NCBI RefSeq assembly: GCF_020709055.1
Contig: NZ_JAJFCK010000015.1
Span: 1 to 64,000 of the forward strand
From: Ruminococcus callidus
Lineage (GTDB): Bacteria; Bacillota; Clostridia; Oscillospirales; Ruminococcaceae
Reading direction: 5' to 3'
Length of the DNA stretch: 64,000 nucleotides
Both the position numbers and the translations under genes were made by a program. Shown piece after piece: positions 18,197 to 25,158 of the stretch. Numbering within the stretch: position 1 is the stretch's first letter; every line of letters starts with the position of its first letter. The notes under the pieces are model-generated. The model saw only the letters and a list, made by a program, of their open reading frames with translations. It did no database searches and was not told the DNA's origin.

Positions 18197-19294
18197 ATGC
18201 GCCGTCGACGTCATTCCAAAAAGTGGATTTTCCCGTGTCTGCTTCTCGTGGCAGGACTCGTTCCTACGATTCTGTGGCTGCAAAACCACGCCGGAACCAG
18301 TTCCTCTGCCATGCGATTGCGGGAGGTCTGGGAACCGCAGCGAGCCGTTTCGGAGCGTTCCGTTTGGAACGTCCGCTCAGAAGGATACGGCTGGACCGCT
18401 GAAACGCAGGAGGCCATCCAAACCACACAAAATGCTAAAGTTCCCAGCAGTGACCCCGGCGAAAAGCCGTATCCCACACAGTGGAATCTCAGCGAAGAAA
18501 CCAGCATTTTCCGCACATCCTACGGGCCATATTCCGGCGACAACTTTTTCTCTCTGTCCTCTGCCGGACAGGTGCAGAACAAGACTTCCCTCTCCAACAC
18601 AGCACTTCAGACGGAAAGCGAACTTGCGCCGGCGTTTACCATTCAAGTCAGCGACGAACCGCAGGTGCTCATCATGCACACCCACACCACAGAGACATTT
18701 GAACCGTGCGTCCGCAGCGAGTACGACCCCAGCTTCAATTACCGCACCACAGATCCGGCGTATAATATGGTGTCCGTGGGAGATGCTATTACAGAGCAGC
18801 TGGAAGCCGCCGGAATCCATACCATCCATGACACCACCATCCATGACTATCCCTCCTACAACGGCGCCTACGAGCGAAGCGCCGAAACAGTGAAGCAGTA
18901 TCTGGAACAGTACCCCTCCATCTGTGTGGTTCTGGACATCCACCGGGATGCCATTCAGAGCGACAGCACGCTGTCGCAGCCCATTGTGGAGATCGATGGC
19001 AGGGAGGCAGCGCAGGTCATGATTATCTCCGGATGCGATGACGGCACCATGGAAATGCCCAACTACCTCCAGAACTTCCACTTTGCCTGCCGGCTTCAGG
19101 GAAATCTGGAGGGCATGTATCCCGGACTCACCCGCCCGATTCTGTTCGACTACCGCAAGTACAACCAAGATCTCACCACAGGCAGCCTGCTCTTAGAGGT
19201 TGGCTCTCACGGCAACACCTTGGAACAGGCGCAGTACTCCGGCGAACTCATCGGCAAGGCACTGGCGCAGACACTGCTGAAATTACAGCGATAG
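18197..19294 (+). CDS. spoIIP: Stage II sporulation protein P (SpoIIP)
   Basis: A 365-residue membrane-anchored peptidoglycan amidase/endopeptidase that drives engulfment together with SpoIID and SpoIIM. An N-terminal transmembrane segment spans about 9-28. The amidase domain shows VLIMHTHTTETF with the zinc-ligand His and Glu, VVLDIHRDAI with another His, and LEVGSHGNT with the catalytic-type Glu. AAGGAG precedes the ATG. It lies between the deacetylase and a small membrane protein on the same strand. The family assignment is firm. Confidence 0.93.
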   Translation: MRRRRHSKKWIFPCLLLVAGLVPTILWLQNHAGTSSSAMRLREVWEPQRAVSERSVWNVRSEGYGWTAETQEAIQTTQNAKVPSSDPGEKPYPTQWNLSEETSIFRTSYGPYSGDNFFSLSSAGQVQNKTSLSNTALQTESELAPAFTIQVSDEPQVLIMHTHTTETFEPCVRSEYDPSFNYRTTDPAYNMVSVGDAITEQLEAAGIHTIHDTTIHDYPSYNGAYERSAETVKQYLEQYPSICVVLDIHRDAIQSDSTLSQPIVEIDGREAAQVMIISGCDDGTMEMPNYLQNFHFACRLQGNLEGMYPGLTRPILFDYRKYNQDLTTGSLLLEVGSHGNTLEQAQYSGELIGKALAQTLLKLQR

Positions 19295-19307
19295 GAGAAT
19301 CCCAAAA

Positions 19308-19625
19308 ATGACAGCAACTACGCCCTTATGGAAACGAATCGTCACAGGCGTTCTGCTCTATGGCATCTTCTGCCTGTTCCTCTGGAGCTTCCTCCTCGTA
19401 GAAACCCGTTCCCACAACAAACTCACCCACGAGCCGATTGCCGTGGCACATCTCGCCGTTGATAATGACCGAAACGTCCGGCTCGCTCTTTCGGAAACCG
19501 TTTGGCAGGGCAAGCTGTCCACGCCGACAGAGGCGGAGTTTCTGGAGATAGAGGTGCTGCTCCCGCCGGCCGGTGACGCTGCCGTCACGCTGTGGCAGCT
19601 TCTCTGCGATATCAGAGATTCGTGA
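19308..19625 (+). CDS. Small single-pass membrane protein downstream of spoIIP
   Basis: A 105-residue protein not recognised. One transmembrane segment spans about residues 10-28 and the rest is a short soluble domain, probably outside. GGAG precedes the ATG and the gap to spoIIP is 13 nt, so it is cotranscribed. The location suggests a sporulation link, but no motif supports a function. Confidence 0.65.
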   Translation: MTATTPLWKRIVTGVLLYGIFCLFLWSFLLVETRSHNKLTHEPIAVAHLAVDNDRNVRLALSETVWQGKLSTPTEAEFLEIEVLLPPAGDAAVTLWQLLCDIRDS

Positions 19626-19744
19626 AACGCATATGAAAACGCACGAAACCGACTCGCAGACTTAACATTCGAAACCGATCTTCCTGTATTTTCTCACCTC
19701 TGAAAATCTTTTTCGAATTTCTATGATAATTATAGCATAACCCC

Positions 19745-19773
19745 TTGCATTTTTCAAGAGAATATGCTATAAT
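19745..19773 (+). promoter_or_regulatory. Promoter of the tRNA-Arg gene
   Basis: TTGCAT (19745-19750), 17-nt spacer, TATAAT (19768-19773), about 60 nt before the tRNA. Confidence 0.6.
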
Positions 19774-19832
19774 AAAATAGTTGCAGGAATCTCGGCGGAA
19801 AATTTCGTATATTTTTCTCGGATTTGTAGGAT

Positions 19833-19909
19833 GCGCCTGTAGCTCAGCTGGATAGAGTGTCAGACTCCGACTCTGAAGGTCGTGCGTTCGAATCGCATCA
19901 GGCGTACCA
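19833..19909 (+). tRNA. tRNA-Arg (anticodon CCG)
   Basis: A 77-nt cloverleaf. Acceptor arms are GCGCCTG and CAGGCGT, the D-arm is GCTCAGCTGGATAGAGT, the anticodon stem TCAGA/TCTGA encloses the loop CTCCGAC with anticodon CCG, and the T-arm holds GTTCGAATC. The 3' ACCA is encoded. It reads CGG codons for Arg. Confidence 0.95.
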
Positions 19910-19922
19910 GTTCATCAAAAGA

Positions 19923-19958
19923 TCCCCGTTCAATGTCAAGTTGAACGGGGAATTTTTT
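19923..19958 (+). terminator. Terminator of the tRNA-Arg gene
   Basis: Arms TCCCCGTTCAA and TTGAACGGGGA followed by six T. Confidence 0.85.
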
Positions 19959-19992
19959 ATACACTTTACTGATATTGAAAGGAGAAACTGCC

Positions 19993-20688
19993 GTGCAATA
20001 TGCCAGCGTCATTCGGGGACAATTTTGCAGCCGTCCCAACCGGTTTCTTGCGGTTGTCCGCATCGGCGGACAGGAGGAGATCGTCCACGTAAAAAATACC
20101 GGCAGATGTCGGGAGCTGCTGATTCCGGAATGCACCGTCTATCTTTCCCGCAGCGACAATCCCAACCGCAAGACAAAATATGACCTGATCGCCGTGGAAA
20201 AGCAGCGGGAGGGCAAACCGCCTCTGCTCATCAATCTGGACTCCCAGATTCCCAACGCTGCCGCAGCGGAATGGCTGGAAACCGGCTCACTGTTCTCTGC
20301 GAACGCCGTATTCCGCCGTGAAGTCACTCACGGCAGCTCCCGCTTCGATTTCTCCATCATGGACGGCAATATCCAGTCCTTTCTGGAGGTCAAGGGCGTT
20401 ACGCTGGAACAGGACGGCATTGCACTGTTTCCGGATGCCCCGACACTGCGGGGTGTCAAGCATCTGCAGGAGCTAACCGCCTGCCAGCAGGCAGAGATTC
20501 CGGCGTATCTGCTGCTGGTCATTCAAATGAAAGAAATCCGTGCGTTTCGCCCCAACGATGCCATGCACCCGCAGTTTGGCGAAGCACTCCGGCGGGCAGC
20601 AGCTGCCGGCGTTACGCTTCTGGCACGGGACTGCATCGTCACGCCGGACTCCATCACCATTGATGCACCCGTTCCCATTCAGTTATGA
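19993..20688 (+). CDS. sfsA: SfsA family nuclease
   Basis: A 231-residue protein of the SfsA family, known as sugar fermentation stimulation protein and reported to act as a DNA/RNA nuclease. Motifs seen are NTGRCREL, NLDSQIPN, RFDFSIMD, FLEVKGVTL and FPDAPTLRGVKHL. The start is GTG at 19993 with AAAGGAG about 8 nt upstream; the TTG at 19975 overlaps that ribosome binding site. It follows the tRNA terminator and its stop overlaps the convergent NrtR-like gene by six nt. Confidence 0.92.
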   Translation: MQYASVIRGQFCSRPNRFLAVVRIGGQEEIVHVKNTGRCRELLIPECTVYLSRSDNPNRKTKYDLIAVEKQREGKPPLLINLDSQIPNAAAAEWLETGSLFSANAVFRREVTHGSSRFDFSIMDGNIQSFLEVKGVTLEQDGIALFPDAPTLRGVKHLQELTACQQAEIPAYLLLVIQMKEIRAFRPNDAMHPQFGEALRRAAAAGVTLLARDCIVTPDSITIDAPVPIQL

Positions 20689-21489
20689 GCGCTTCACCCG
20701 ATACAGCTGCGAGGGGCGATGCCCGGCGCCGGTCTGCATCTCCGCCGTCTCCTCCACGTATGGTCTGATCTTGCGCCGGAAATTCGCCATGATCAGCTTC
20801 TCCCCCAGAATCACCTCATAGATCTGCTGGAGCTGCGTCAGCGTAAATCGCTCCGGCAGCATCCGAAAGGCTGCATACGGCTTTTCCATGCTCTCCTGCA
20901 AGCGCAGGATTGCCCGCACCAGAAGCTCCGCATGGTCAAACGCAAGCTCACTTTTTTCCAGCGATATGATCTCTGCCTTCTGGTTGTACAGTTCTTCTCC
21001 AAAGGTGATCCGGAAATGCTGAGTGTGGGATTCTCCAGAATCACCGGTCAGCGTCAGCGTCGCCGTGCCGTCTTCCTTTTGCAGGGAAAAATCGATGTCA
21101 TACCATGCGGCATTTTCCCGATCAATGGTCGTGCCGGACACCTCCGTCACCGTCCAGTATCCGCAGGAAATAATCCAACCCCGTTCATCCCTCCCCAGCT
21201 TCGACAGATTGCAGAGCAGTGCCAGGGGCACGCCGGTAACGCCGGCTTTCTCCTGCAATTTTCGGGATGCGGTCTCTTCGATGGTCTCCTCCTTGCAGCA
21301 GAACCCGCCTGGCAGCGCCAGCTTTCCCTCCTCCGGCCACTCCTTTCGCTTGACCAGCAGCACAGAAAGGGTGGCGGTGGAGAGCTTGCGGTAGCTCTCG
21401 GACTCCGTTTTTCGAATGGTAAATACCACAATATCCGCCGCAACCGACGGCTGTTCAAAATCTTTGATACAATATGACGCATGGGACAT
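20683..21489 (-). CDS. NrtR-like NUDIX-domain transcriptional regulator
   Basis: A 268-residue protein with an N-terminal NUDIX domain and a C-terminal winged helix. The NUDIX box around GGFCCKEETIEETASRKLQ is degenerate: the REUxEE core reads RKLQEK, with Lys in place of two Glu, so hydrolysis is doubtful. The C-terminal stretches MLPERFTLTQLQQIYE and FRRKI match the DNA-binding domain of NrtR, which senses ADP-ribose and controls NAD synthesis. It faces nadA across a 246-bp intergenic region, which supports that role. CGGAGGA lies about 8 nt before the ATG at 21489. Confidence 0.82.
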   Translation of the reverse strand: MSHASYCIKDFEQPSVAADIVVFTIRKTESESYRKLSTATLSVLLVKRKEWPEEGKLALPGGFCCKEETIEETASRKLQEKAGVTGVPLALLCNLSKLGRDERGWIISCGYWTVTEVSGTTIDRENAAWYDIDFSLQKEDGTATLTLTGDSGESHTQHFRITFGEELYNQKAEIISLEKSELAFDHAELLVRAILRLQESMEKPYAAFRMLPERFTLTQLQQIYEVILGEKLIMANFRRKIRPYVEETAEMQTGAGHRPSQLYRVKRS

Positions 21490-21527
21490 GGCTGTTTCCT
21501 CCGTTGCACTTATCTTTTCCTGCACCC

Positions 21528-21557
21528 ATAGTATCACATTTTCTCGGAGGATGTCAA
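21528..21557 (-). promoter_or_regulatory. Promoter of the NrtR-like gene with candidate operator
   Basis: On the minus strand TTGACA (21557-21552) and TACTAT (21533-21528) are 18 nt apart. The spacer edge contains TCGGAGGAT on the plus strand (21544-21552), which matches a site at the nadA promoter in 8 of 9 positions. Confidence 0.55.
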
Positions 21558-21640
21558 CGGCTTTCCGGAAAATTCAGCTTTATTTCTATTTTTCTGATAC
21601 TATCCGAATCGTTTTAACGTCATTTTTCACAAACCCAAGA

Positions 21641-21654
21641 AAATCCGAGGATTT
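21641..21654. promoter_or_regulatory. Palindrome next to the nadA -35 box, candidate NrtR operator
   Basis: AAATCCGAGGATTT is a perfect 6-2-6 palindrome ending four nt before the nadA -35 hexamer. Its core TCCGAGGAT recurs as TCGGAGGAT in the divergent promoter exactly 100 bp away. NrtR binding is inferred. Confidence 0.45.
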
Positions 21655-21657
21655 CGC

Positions 21658-21686
21658 TTGACAATTTTTTCACAGCATGGTATACT
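21658..21686 (+). promoter_or_regulatory. Promoter of nadA
   Basis: TTGACA (21658-21663), 17-nt spacer, TATACT (21681-21686). Confidence 0.75.
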
Positions 21687-21735
21687 GAGCCTATTCCACA
21701 GGCACAAATCATGTTCTCAGGAGATGAAACAACAG

Positions 21736-22653
21736 ATGAAGATTCGAGAAATACAGGACGAAATCCTTCAATTGAAAAAGGAACAGGACTTTTGCGTTCT
21801 GGCGCACAGCTACCAGGCGACAGAGATTACAGAGATCGCCGACTTTACAGGCGACTCCTATGCGCTGAGTGTCAAGGCAGCAAAAGTTCCTCAAAAAAAT
21901 ATTTTGATGTGCGGTGTGCGGTTTATGGCGGAAACCGTTAAAATTCTGTCGCCGGAAAAGCAGGTCTTTCTCTCCAGCCCCCATGCCGGCTGCCCTATGG
22001 CAGAGCAGATGACCAGGGAACAGGTGCGGGAGTTCAAGATGCAGCACCCAGACCATACCGTTGTCGCCTACATCAACACCACCGCAGCGTTGAAAACAGT
22101 CTGCGATGTCTGTGTCACCTCCTCTTCTGCGGTGAAGATCGTATCCCAGCTGAGCAACGAAAAAATTCTGTTCCTGCCGGACTGTAATCTGGGCGCTTAT
22201 GTCCAGTCCCAGCTTCCGGAAAAGAAGATCCGGCTGGTACAGGGCGGATGCCCCGTCCATGCTGCGGTTTCCGAGGCAGAGGCACTCGCTGCCAGACAGG
22301 CGCATCCGCAGGCATTGCTTCTGGTGCATCCGGAGTGCAGCCCGACAGTCAGCGCCATGGCGGATTACGTGGGTTCTACCTCCGGCATCATGCAGTACGC
22401 TATGCAGTCACCGGAAAAGGAATTTATCATCGGCACAGAAATCAGCATTGCTGAAACACTGCAGTACCGCTGTCCGGAAAAGCAGTTCTATCCCCTGTCG
22501 GCAGGACTGATCTGCCGGAACATGAAAGCAACTACGCTCATGGACGTATACCACTGTCTCCACGACGGAGCCGGCACAGAAATCACACTGGATGCACGCA
22601 CGCTCACCAAGGCACGCATCTGTATTGACCGCATGATTGCGATGGGAGGTTAA
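21736..22653 (+). CDS. nadA: Quinolinate synthase NadA
   Basis: A 305-residue [4Fe-4S] enzyme that condenses iminoaspartate and dihydroxyacetone phosphate to quinolinate in de novo NAD synthesis. Family motifs are LAHSYQ, GDSYALS, CGVRFMAETVKIL, SPHAGCPMA, PDCNLG, GGCPVH and HPECSPTV, giving three conserved cluster cysteines. The ATG at 21736 is 12 nt after AGGAG; the ATG at 21724 abuts that site. nadB and nadC are not in the window, so they lie elsewhere or are absent. A HAD phosphatase follows at once. Confidence 0.95.
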   Translation: MKIREIQDEILQLKKEQDFCVLAHSYQATEITEIADFTGDSYALSVKAAKVPQKNILMCGVRFMAETVKILSPEKQVFLSSPHAGCPMAEQMTREQVREFKMQHPDHTVVAYINTTAALKTVCDVCVTSSSAVKIVSQLSNEKILFLPDCNLGAYVQSQLPEKKIRLVQGGCPVHAAVSEAEALAARQAHPQALLLVHPECSPTVSAMADYVGSTSGIMQYAMQSPEKEFIIGTEISIAETLQYRCPEKQFYPLSAGLICRNMKATTLMDVYHCLHDGAGTEITLDARTLTKARICIDRMIAMGG

Positions 22654-22654
22654 T

Positions 22655-23311
22655 GTGAAATATCCTTGGATTCTCTTTGATCTGGACGGCACACTGACAG
22701 ATTCCCGTCCGGGGATTTTGCGCTGCGTGCAGTATGCGCTGGAACAGTGCGGTATTCCGGAGCCGGACGAAACAAAGCTGTATCCCTTTATCGGTCCGCC
22801 ACTGTTCACCTCCTTTCAGGAATTTTGCGGCATGGATCCGGAACGAGCTGCCTTTGCGGTGGAACAGTACCGCATCCGCTTTCGCAAAATCGGAATGTTT
22901 GAGAACAGCGTCTATCCCGGCATTCCGGAGATGCTGCAAGCGCTTCGGGACGCCGGCGCAGTTCTCGCCGTTGCCACCTCAAAGCCGGAGGTCTTTACGC
23001 TGCAAATTATGGAGCACTTCCATCTGTCGCAGTATTTTCAGGTGATCGCCGGCAGCGACATCCAGCGGGATGACCAGACCAAGGCGGATATCATTCGCCT
23101 TGCCATGGAACGGCTGCACCTCACCCCGGAGGAACAGGCACAGACCGTCATGGTCGGTGACCGCAAACACGACCTCATCGGCGCACACACCTGCGGTATC
23201 CCCTGCATTGGTGTGGCGTACGGCTATGCCCCGAACGGCGAACTGGAGGTGTATCACGCCGACCGCATCGTGTCCGATACAGCAGCGCTTCAGAATTATC
23301 TGTTAAGTTGA
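22655..23311 (+). CDS. HAD-superfamily hydrolase, phosphoglycolate phosphatase-like
   Basis: A 218-residue phosphatase with the HAD motif I FDLDGTLTDSR at residues 7-17, motif II VATSKP, and motif III/IV KADII and MVGDRKHDLIGA. The alpha-helical cap places it with phosphoglycolate phosphatase and PpaX-like enzymes. The start is GTG at 22655, one nt after the nadA stop and five nt after GGGAGG; the ATG at 22637 lies inside nadA. It is cotranscribed with nadA. A nucleotidase role in NAD turnover is possible but unproven. Confidence 0.87.
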   Translation: MKYPWILFDLDGTLTDSRPGILRCVQYALEQCGIPEPDETKLYPFIGPPLFTSFQEFCGMDPERAAFAVEQYRIRFRKIGMFENSVYPGIPEMLQALRDAGAVLAVATSKPEVFTLQIMEHFHLSQYFQVIAGSDIQRDDQTKADIIRLAMERLHLTPEEQAQTVMVGDRKHDLIGAHTCGIPCIGVAYGYAPNGELEVYHADRIVSDTAALQNYLLS

Positions 23312-23315
23312 TTCA

Positions 23316-23984
23316 CTATTTCAAAGCTTCTCTCAGTTGTGAGAGAAGCTTTTTTTCTCGCCGTGACACCTGCACCTGTGTCATCCCCAAAATCTGCGCC
23401 GTCTTTGTTTGTGTCAGTTCCCGAAAATAACGAAGTTCCAGCAGCATGCGATCCCGTGGCGCAAGCTGTTCCATCTCCTGCCGCAGGGAGAGGAGATCGC
23501 CGATCCGGCGGTCCGGCGCTTCCACCGGAATGTCCAGCTGTCCGTCCTGCTCCCCGTCCCCATCGCTCTGCTGTGTCAGCGACAAAGGTGCCTGACTGAC
23601 GCAGAGCGCCTGTGCGCACGCCTCCACAGTACAATCTGCCAGCACGCTCAGTTCCGAGAGCGTGGGTGTTCTTCCGTGGGTTTGTTCGAACACCTCCTGA
23701 AGTTTTTGCAGCCGCATGGCACGCTCCCGCAGTCCGCGGCTGACATGGATCGCTCCGCCGTCCCGAAACACCCGCTTGATCTCGCCCAGAATCACCGGCA
23801 CCGCATAGGTGGAAAACTGTACGCCACGGCTGCTGTCAAACGCCCGCACCGCTTTCAGAAGTCCCACACAGCCGGCGGAATACAATTCCTCGTACTCCAC
23901 CCCACGCCCCCGAAACCGATTGGCGCAGAGATGCACCAGTCCCAGATTTTCCTCGGCAAGCGGCGCTGCTATTTCGTGCGGCAT
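23316..23984 (-). CDS. sigF: RNA polymerase sporulation sigma factor SigF
   Basis: A 222-residue sigma-70-family factor, the first forespore-specific sigma. Region 2 reads YEELYSAGCVGLLKAVRAFD and FSTYAVPVILGEIKR; region 4 has LTQTKTAQILGMTQVQVSR as the helix-turn-helix. The ATG at 23984 follows GGGGAG and overlaps the end of spoIIAB by 16 nt; the longer frame to 24161 is within spoIIAB. Gene order spoIIAA-spoIIAB-sigF is that of Bacillus and clostridia. Control by the SpoIIAB anti-sigma factor is expected. Confidence 0.95.
   Translation of the reverse strand: MPHEIAAPLAEENLGLVHLCANRFRGRGVEYEELYSAGCVGLLKAVRAFDSSRGVQFSTYAVPVILGEIKRVFRDGGAIHVSRGLRERAMRLQKLQEVFEQTHGRTPTLSELSVLADCTVEACAQALCVSQAPLSLTQQSDGDGEQDGQLDIPVEAPDRRIGDLLSLRQEMEQLAPRDRMLLELRYFRELTQTKTAQILGMTQVQVSRREKKLLSQLREALK
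23322..23356 (+). terminator. Terminator of nadA-HAD operon, inside the sigF 3' end
   Basis: Arms AAGCTTCTCTC and GAGAGAAGCTT with a six-base loop and a run of seven T. The hairpin lies within the last codons of the convergent sigF gene. Confidence 0.85.
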
Positions 23985-24415
23985 AGCGGACTCCCCAGCT
24001 TCTTTCGCATGGTCACCGTTGTGCCGTGTCCCGGCGTGCTCCGCACCTGAAGCTGATCCATAAAGCTCTCCATTACCGCAAATCCCAAGCCGGCACGCTC
24101 CTCCTCCGGTGCTGTGGTAAACAGCGGCTGCATCGCCTGTTCCACATCTGCAATGCCGCATCCACGGTCTTTGATGCGCAGGTAAATCTCCCGATTTTCC
24201 AGCAGTTTGATATGTAGCTCAATGTCACCGCTCTTCTGCCGGTAGCCATGGACAATGGCATTGGTCACCGCCTCGGAGACCGCCGTCCGGATGTCTGCCA
24301 GTTCCTCCACTGTGGGATCCAGCTGTACTAAAAACGCAGATACCACCGCCCGTGCCGTCCGCTCGTTCTCAGAGATCGCCGGAAAAATAAACTTCACCCC
24401 ATTGCACACTTTCAC
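23969..24415 (-). CDS. spoIIAB: Anti-sigma F factor SpoIIAB
   Basis: A 148-residue GHKL-type serine kinase that holds SigF inactive and phosphorylates SpoIIAA. The ATP-binding motifs are EAVTNAIVHGY (N box), DRGCGI (G1) and ERAGLGFAVMESF (G2). The start is GTG at 24415, overlapping the spoIIAA stop by four bases (GTGA), which implies translational coupling. Length and position match the family. Confidence 0.95.
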   Translation of the reverse strand: MKVCNGVKFIFPAISENERTARAVVSAFLVQLDPTVEELADIRTAVSEAVTNAIVHGYRQKSGDIELHIKLLENREIYLRIKDRGCGIADVEQAMQPLFTTAPEEERAGLGFAVMESFMDQLQVRSTPGHGTTVTMRKKLGSPLCRTK

Positions 24416-24747
24416 AGTTCTTTCCCCCTTCCAGCTACATCCATCTGAATTTTTGCGATTCGTTCAATGCCGGAGATCCGCAGCACACGGCGAATGTGCG
24501 GCGGCGGATTTTGTACGATGACTTCTCCGCCAATCTCCTGCATCGTGCGGTGCCGTCCCATAATTAGCCCGATTCCGGAACTGTCCATAAATGTCACACC
24601 GCCAAAATCCAAAATCAACACGGTGGGCTGCACCTGTTCAATCATCTCGTCGATCTCCACCCGCATAGGTCTGGCACAGTGGTGATCGATCTCACCGCTG
24701 AGCACGGCGACCAATGTCGTCTCCTTGGTTTCCAGTAAAACTGCCAC
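24412..24747 (-). CDS. spoIIAA: Anti-anti-sigma factor SpoIIAA
   Basis: A 111-residue STAS-domain protein. In its unphosphorylated form it binds SpoIIAB and frees SigF. The phosphorylation site is the Ser pair in TFMDSSGIGLIMGR near residues 53-66. The start is a GTG at 24747 after GGAAGG. It is the first gene of the spoIIA operon. I found no convincing sigma-H promoter upstream; a MITE-like palindrome begins 44 bp away. Confidence 0.93.
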   Translation of the reverse strand: MAVLLETKETTLVAVLSGEIDHHCARPMRVEIDEMIEQVQPTVLILDFGGVTFMDSSGIGLIMGRHRTMQEIGGEVIVQNPPPHIRRVLRISGIERIAKIQMDVAGRGKEL

Positions 24748-24790
24748 GCACCTTCCGCTTCCTTTCCATCCTGATCTCTGCGTTTCCCTT

Positions 24791-25017
24791 AGAGCTTGTT
24801 CCGTATCTTTTTATGTGCGGATTTTTGCGCATGATTTTGTCGGTGACAAGAAAAAAATCCGCAGGCATACTTTCGGTCGCAATCAATCCTAGTGCGACAC
24901 TCCTTTGTTCTCGAGCAGAATCCTGCCTCGAACGCAGTCGTATGGCAAGGATTTTTGACGCAGTCGCCGGCAAAATCTGCCGAAAAGACGTGCGGAAAAA
25001 GATGCGAAACAGGCTCT
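24791..25017. repeat. MITE-like 227-bp imperfect palindrome
   Basis: The left end starts AGAGCTTGTTCCGTATCTTT and the right end, read on the opposite strand, starts AGAGCCTGTTTCGCATCTTT. The two arms stay alignable for about 75 bp (further shared blocks GATTTTGxCGGxGAC and AAAAATCC), and the inner part is partly self-complementary too. The whole could fold into one long hairpin. No ribosome binding site supports the frames across it. It fills the gap of about 410 bp between spoIIAA and the S41 terminator. Mobility is inferred; no clear target duplication is seen. Confidence 0.65.
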
Positions 25018-25101
25018 TTAAACAAGCAGTATCCCTATTGTACGATATTTCCACGAAAGATTTTGTCAAACCAGCGGAGAGAACCAAAATTTTTTTGGCA
25101 G

Positions 25102-25137
25102 CAAAAATGGCTTCGCACAAGTTACTGTACGAAGCCG
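25102..25137 (-). terminator. Terminator of the ftsEX-M23-S41 cluster
   Basis: On the minus strand arms GGCTTCGTAC and GTGCGAAGCC are followed by ATTTTTG. Confidence 0.75.
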
Positions 25138-25158
25138 TTTACGGGTTATTCAGATTGT

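Noticed and set aside
24692..25120. Frames of 142 residues (minus) and 185-227 residues (plus) across the palindrome
   Set aside because: They lie on a self-complementary repeat, overlap spoIIAA or the terminator, and have no ribosome binding site.
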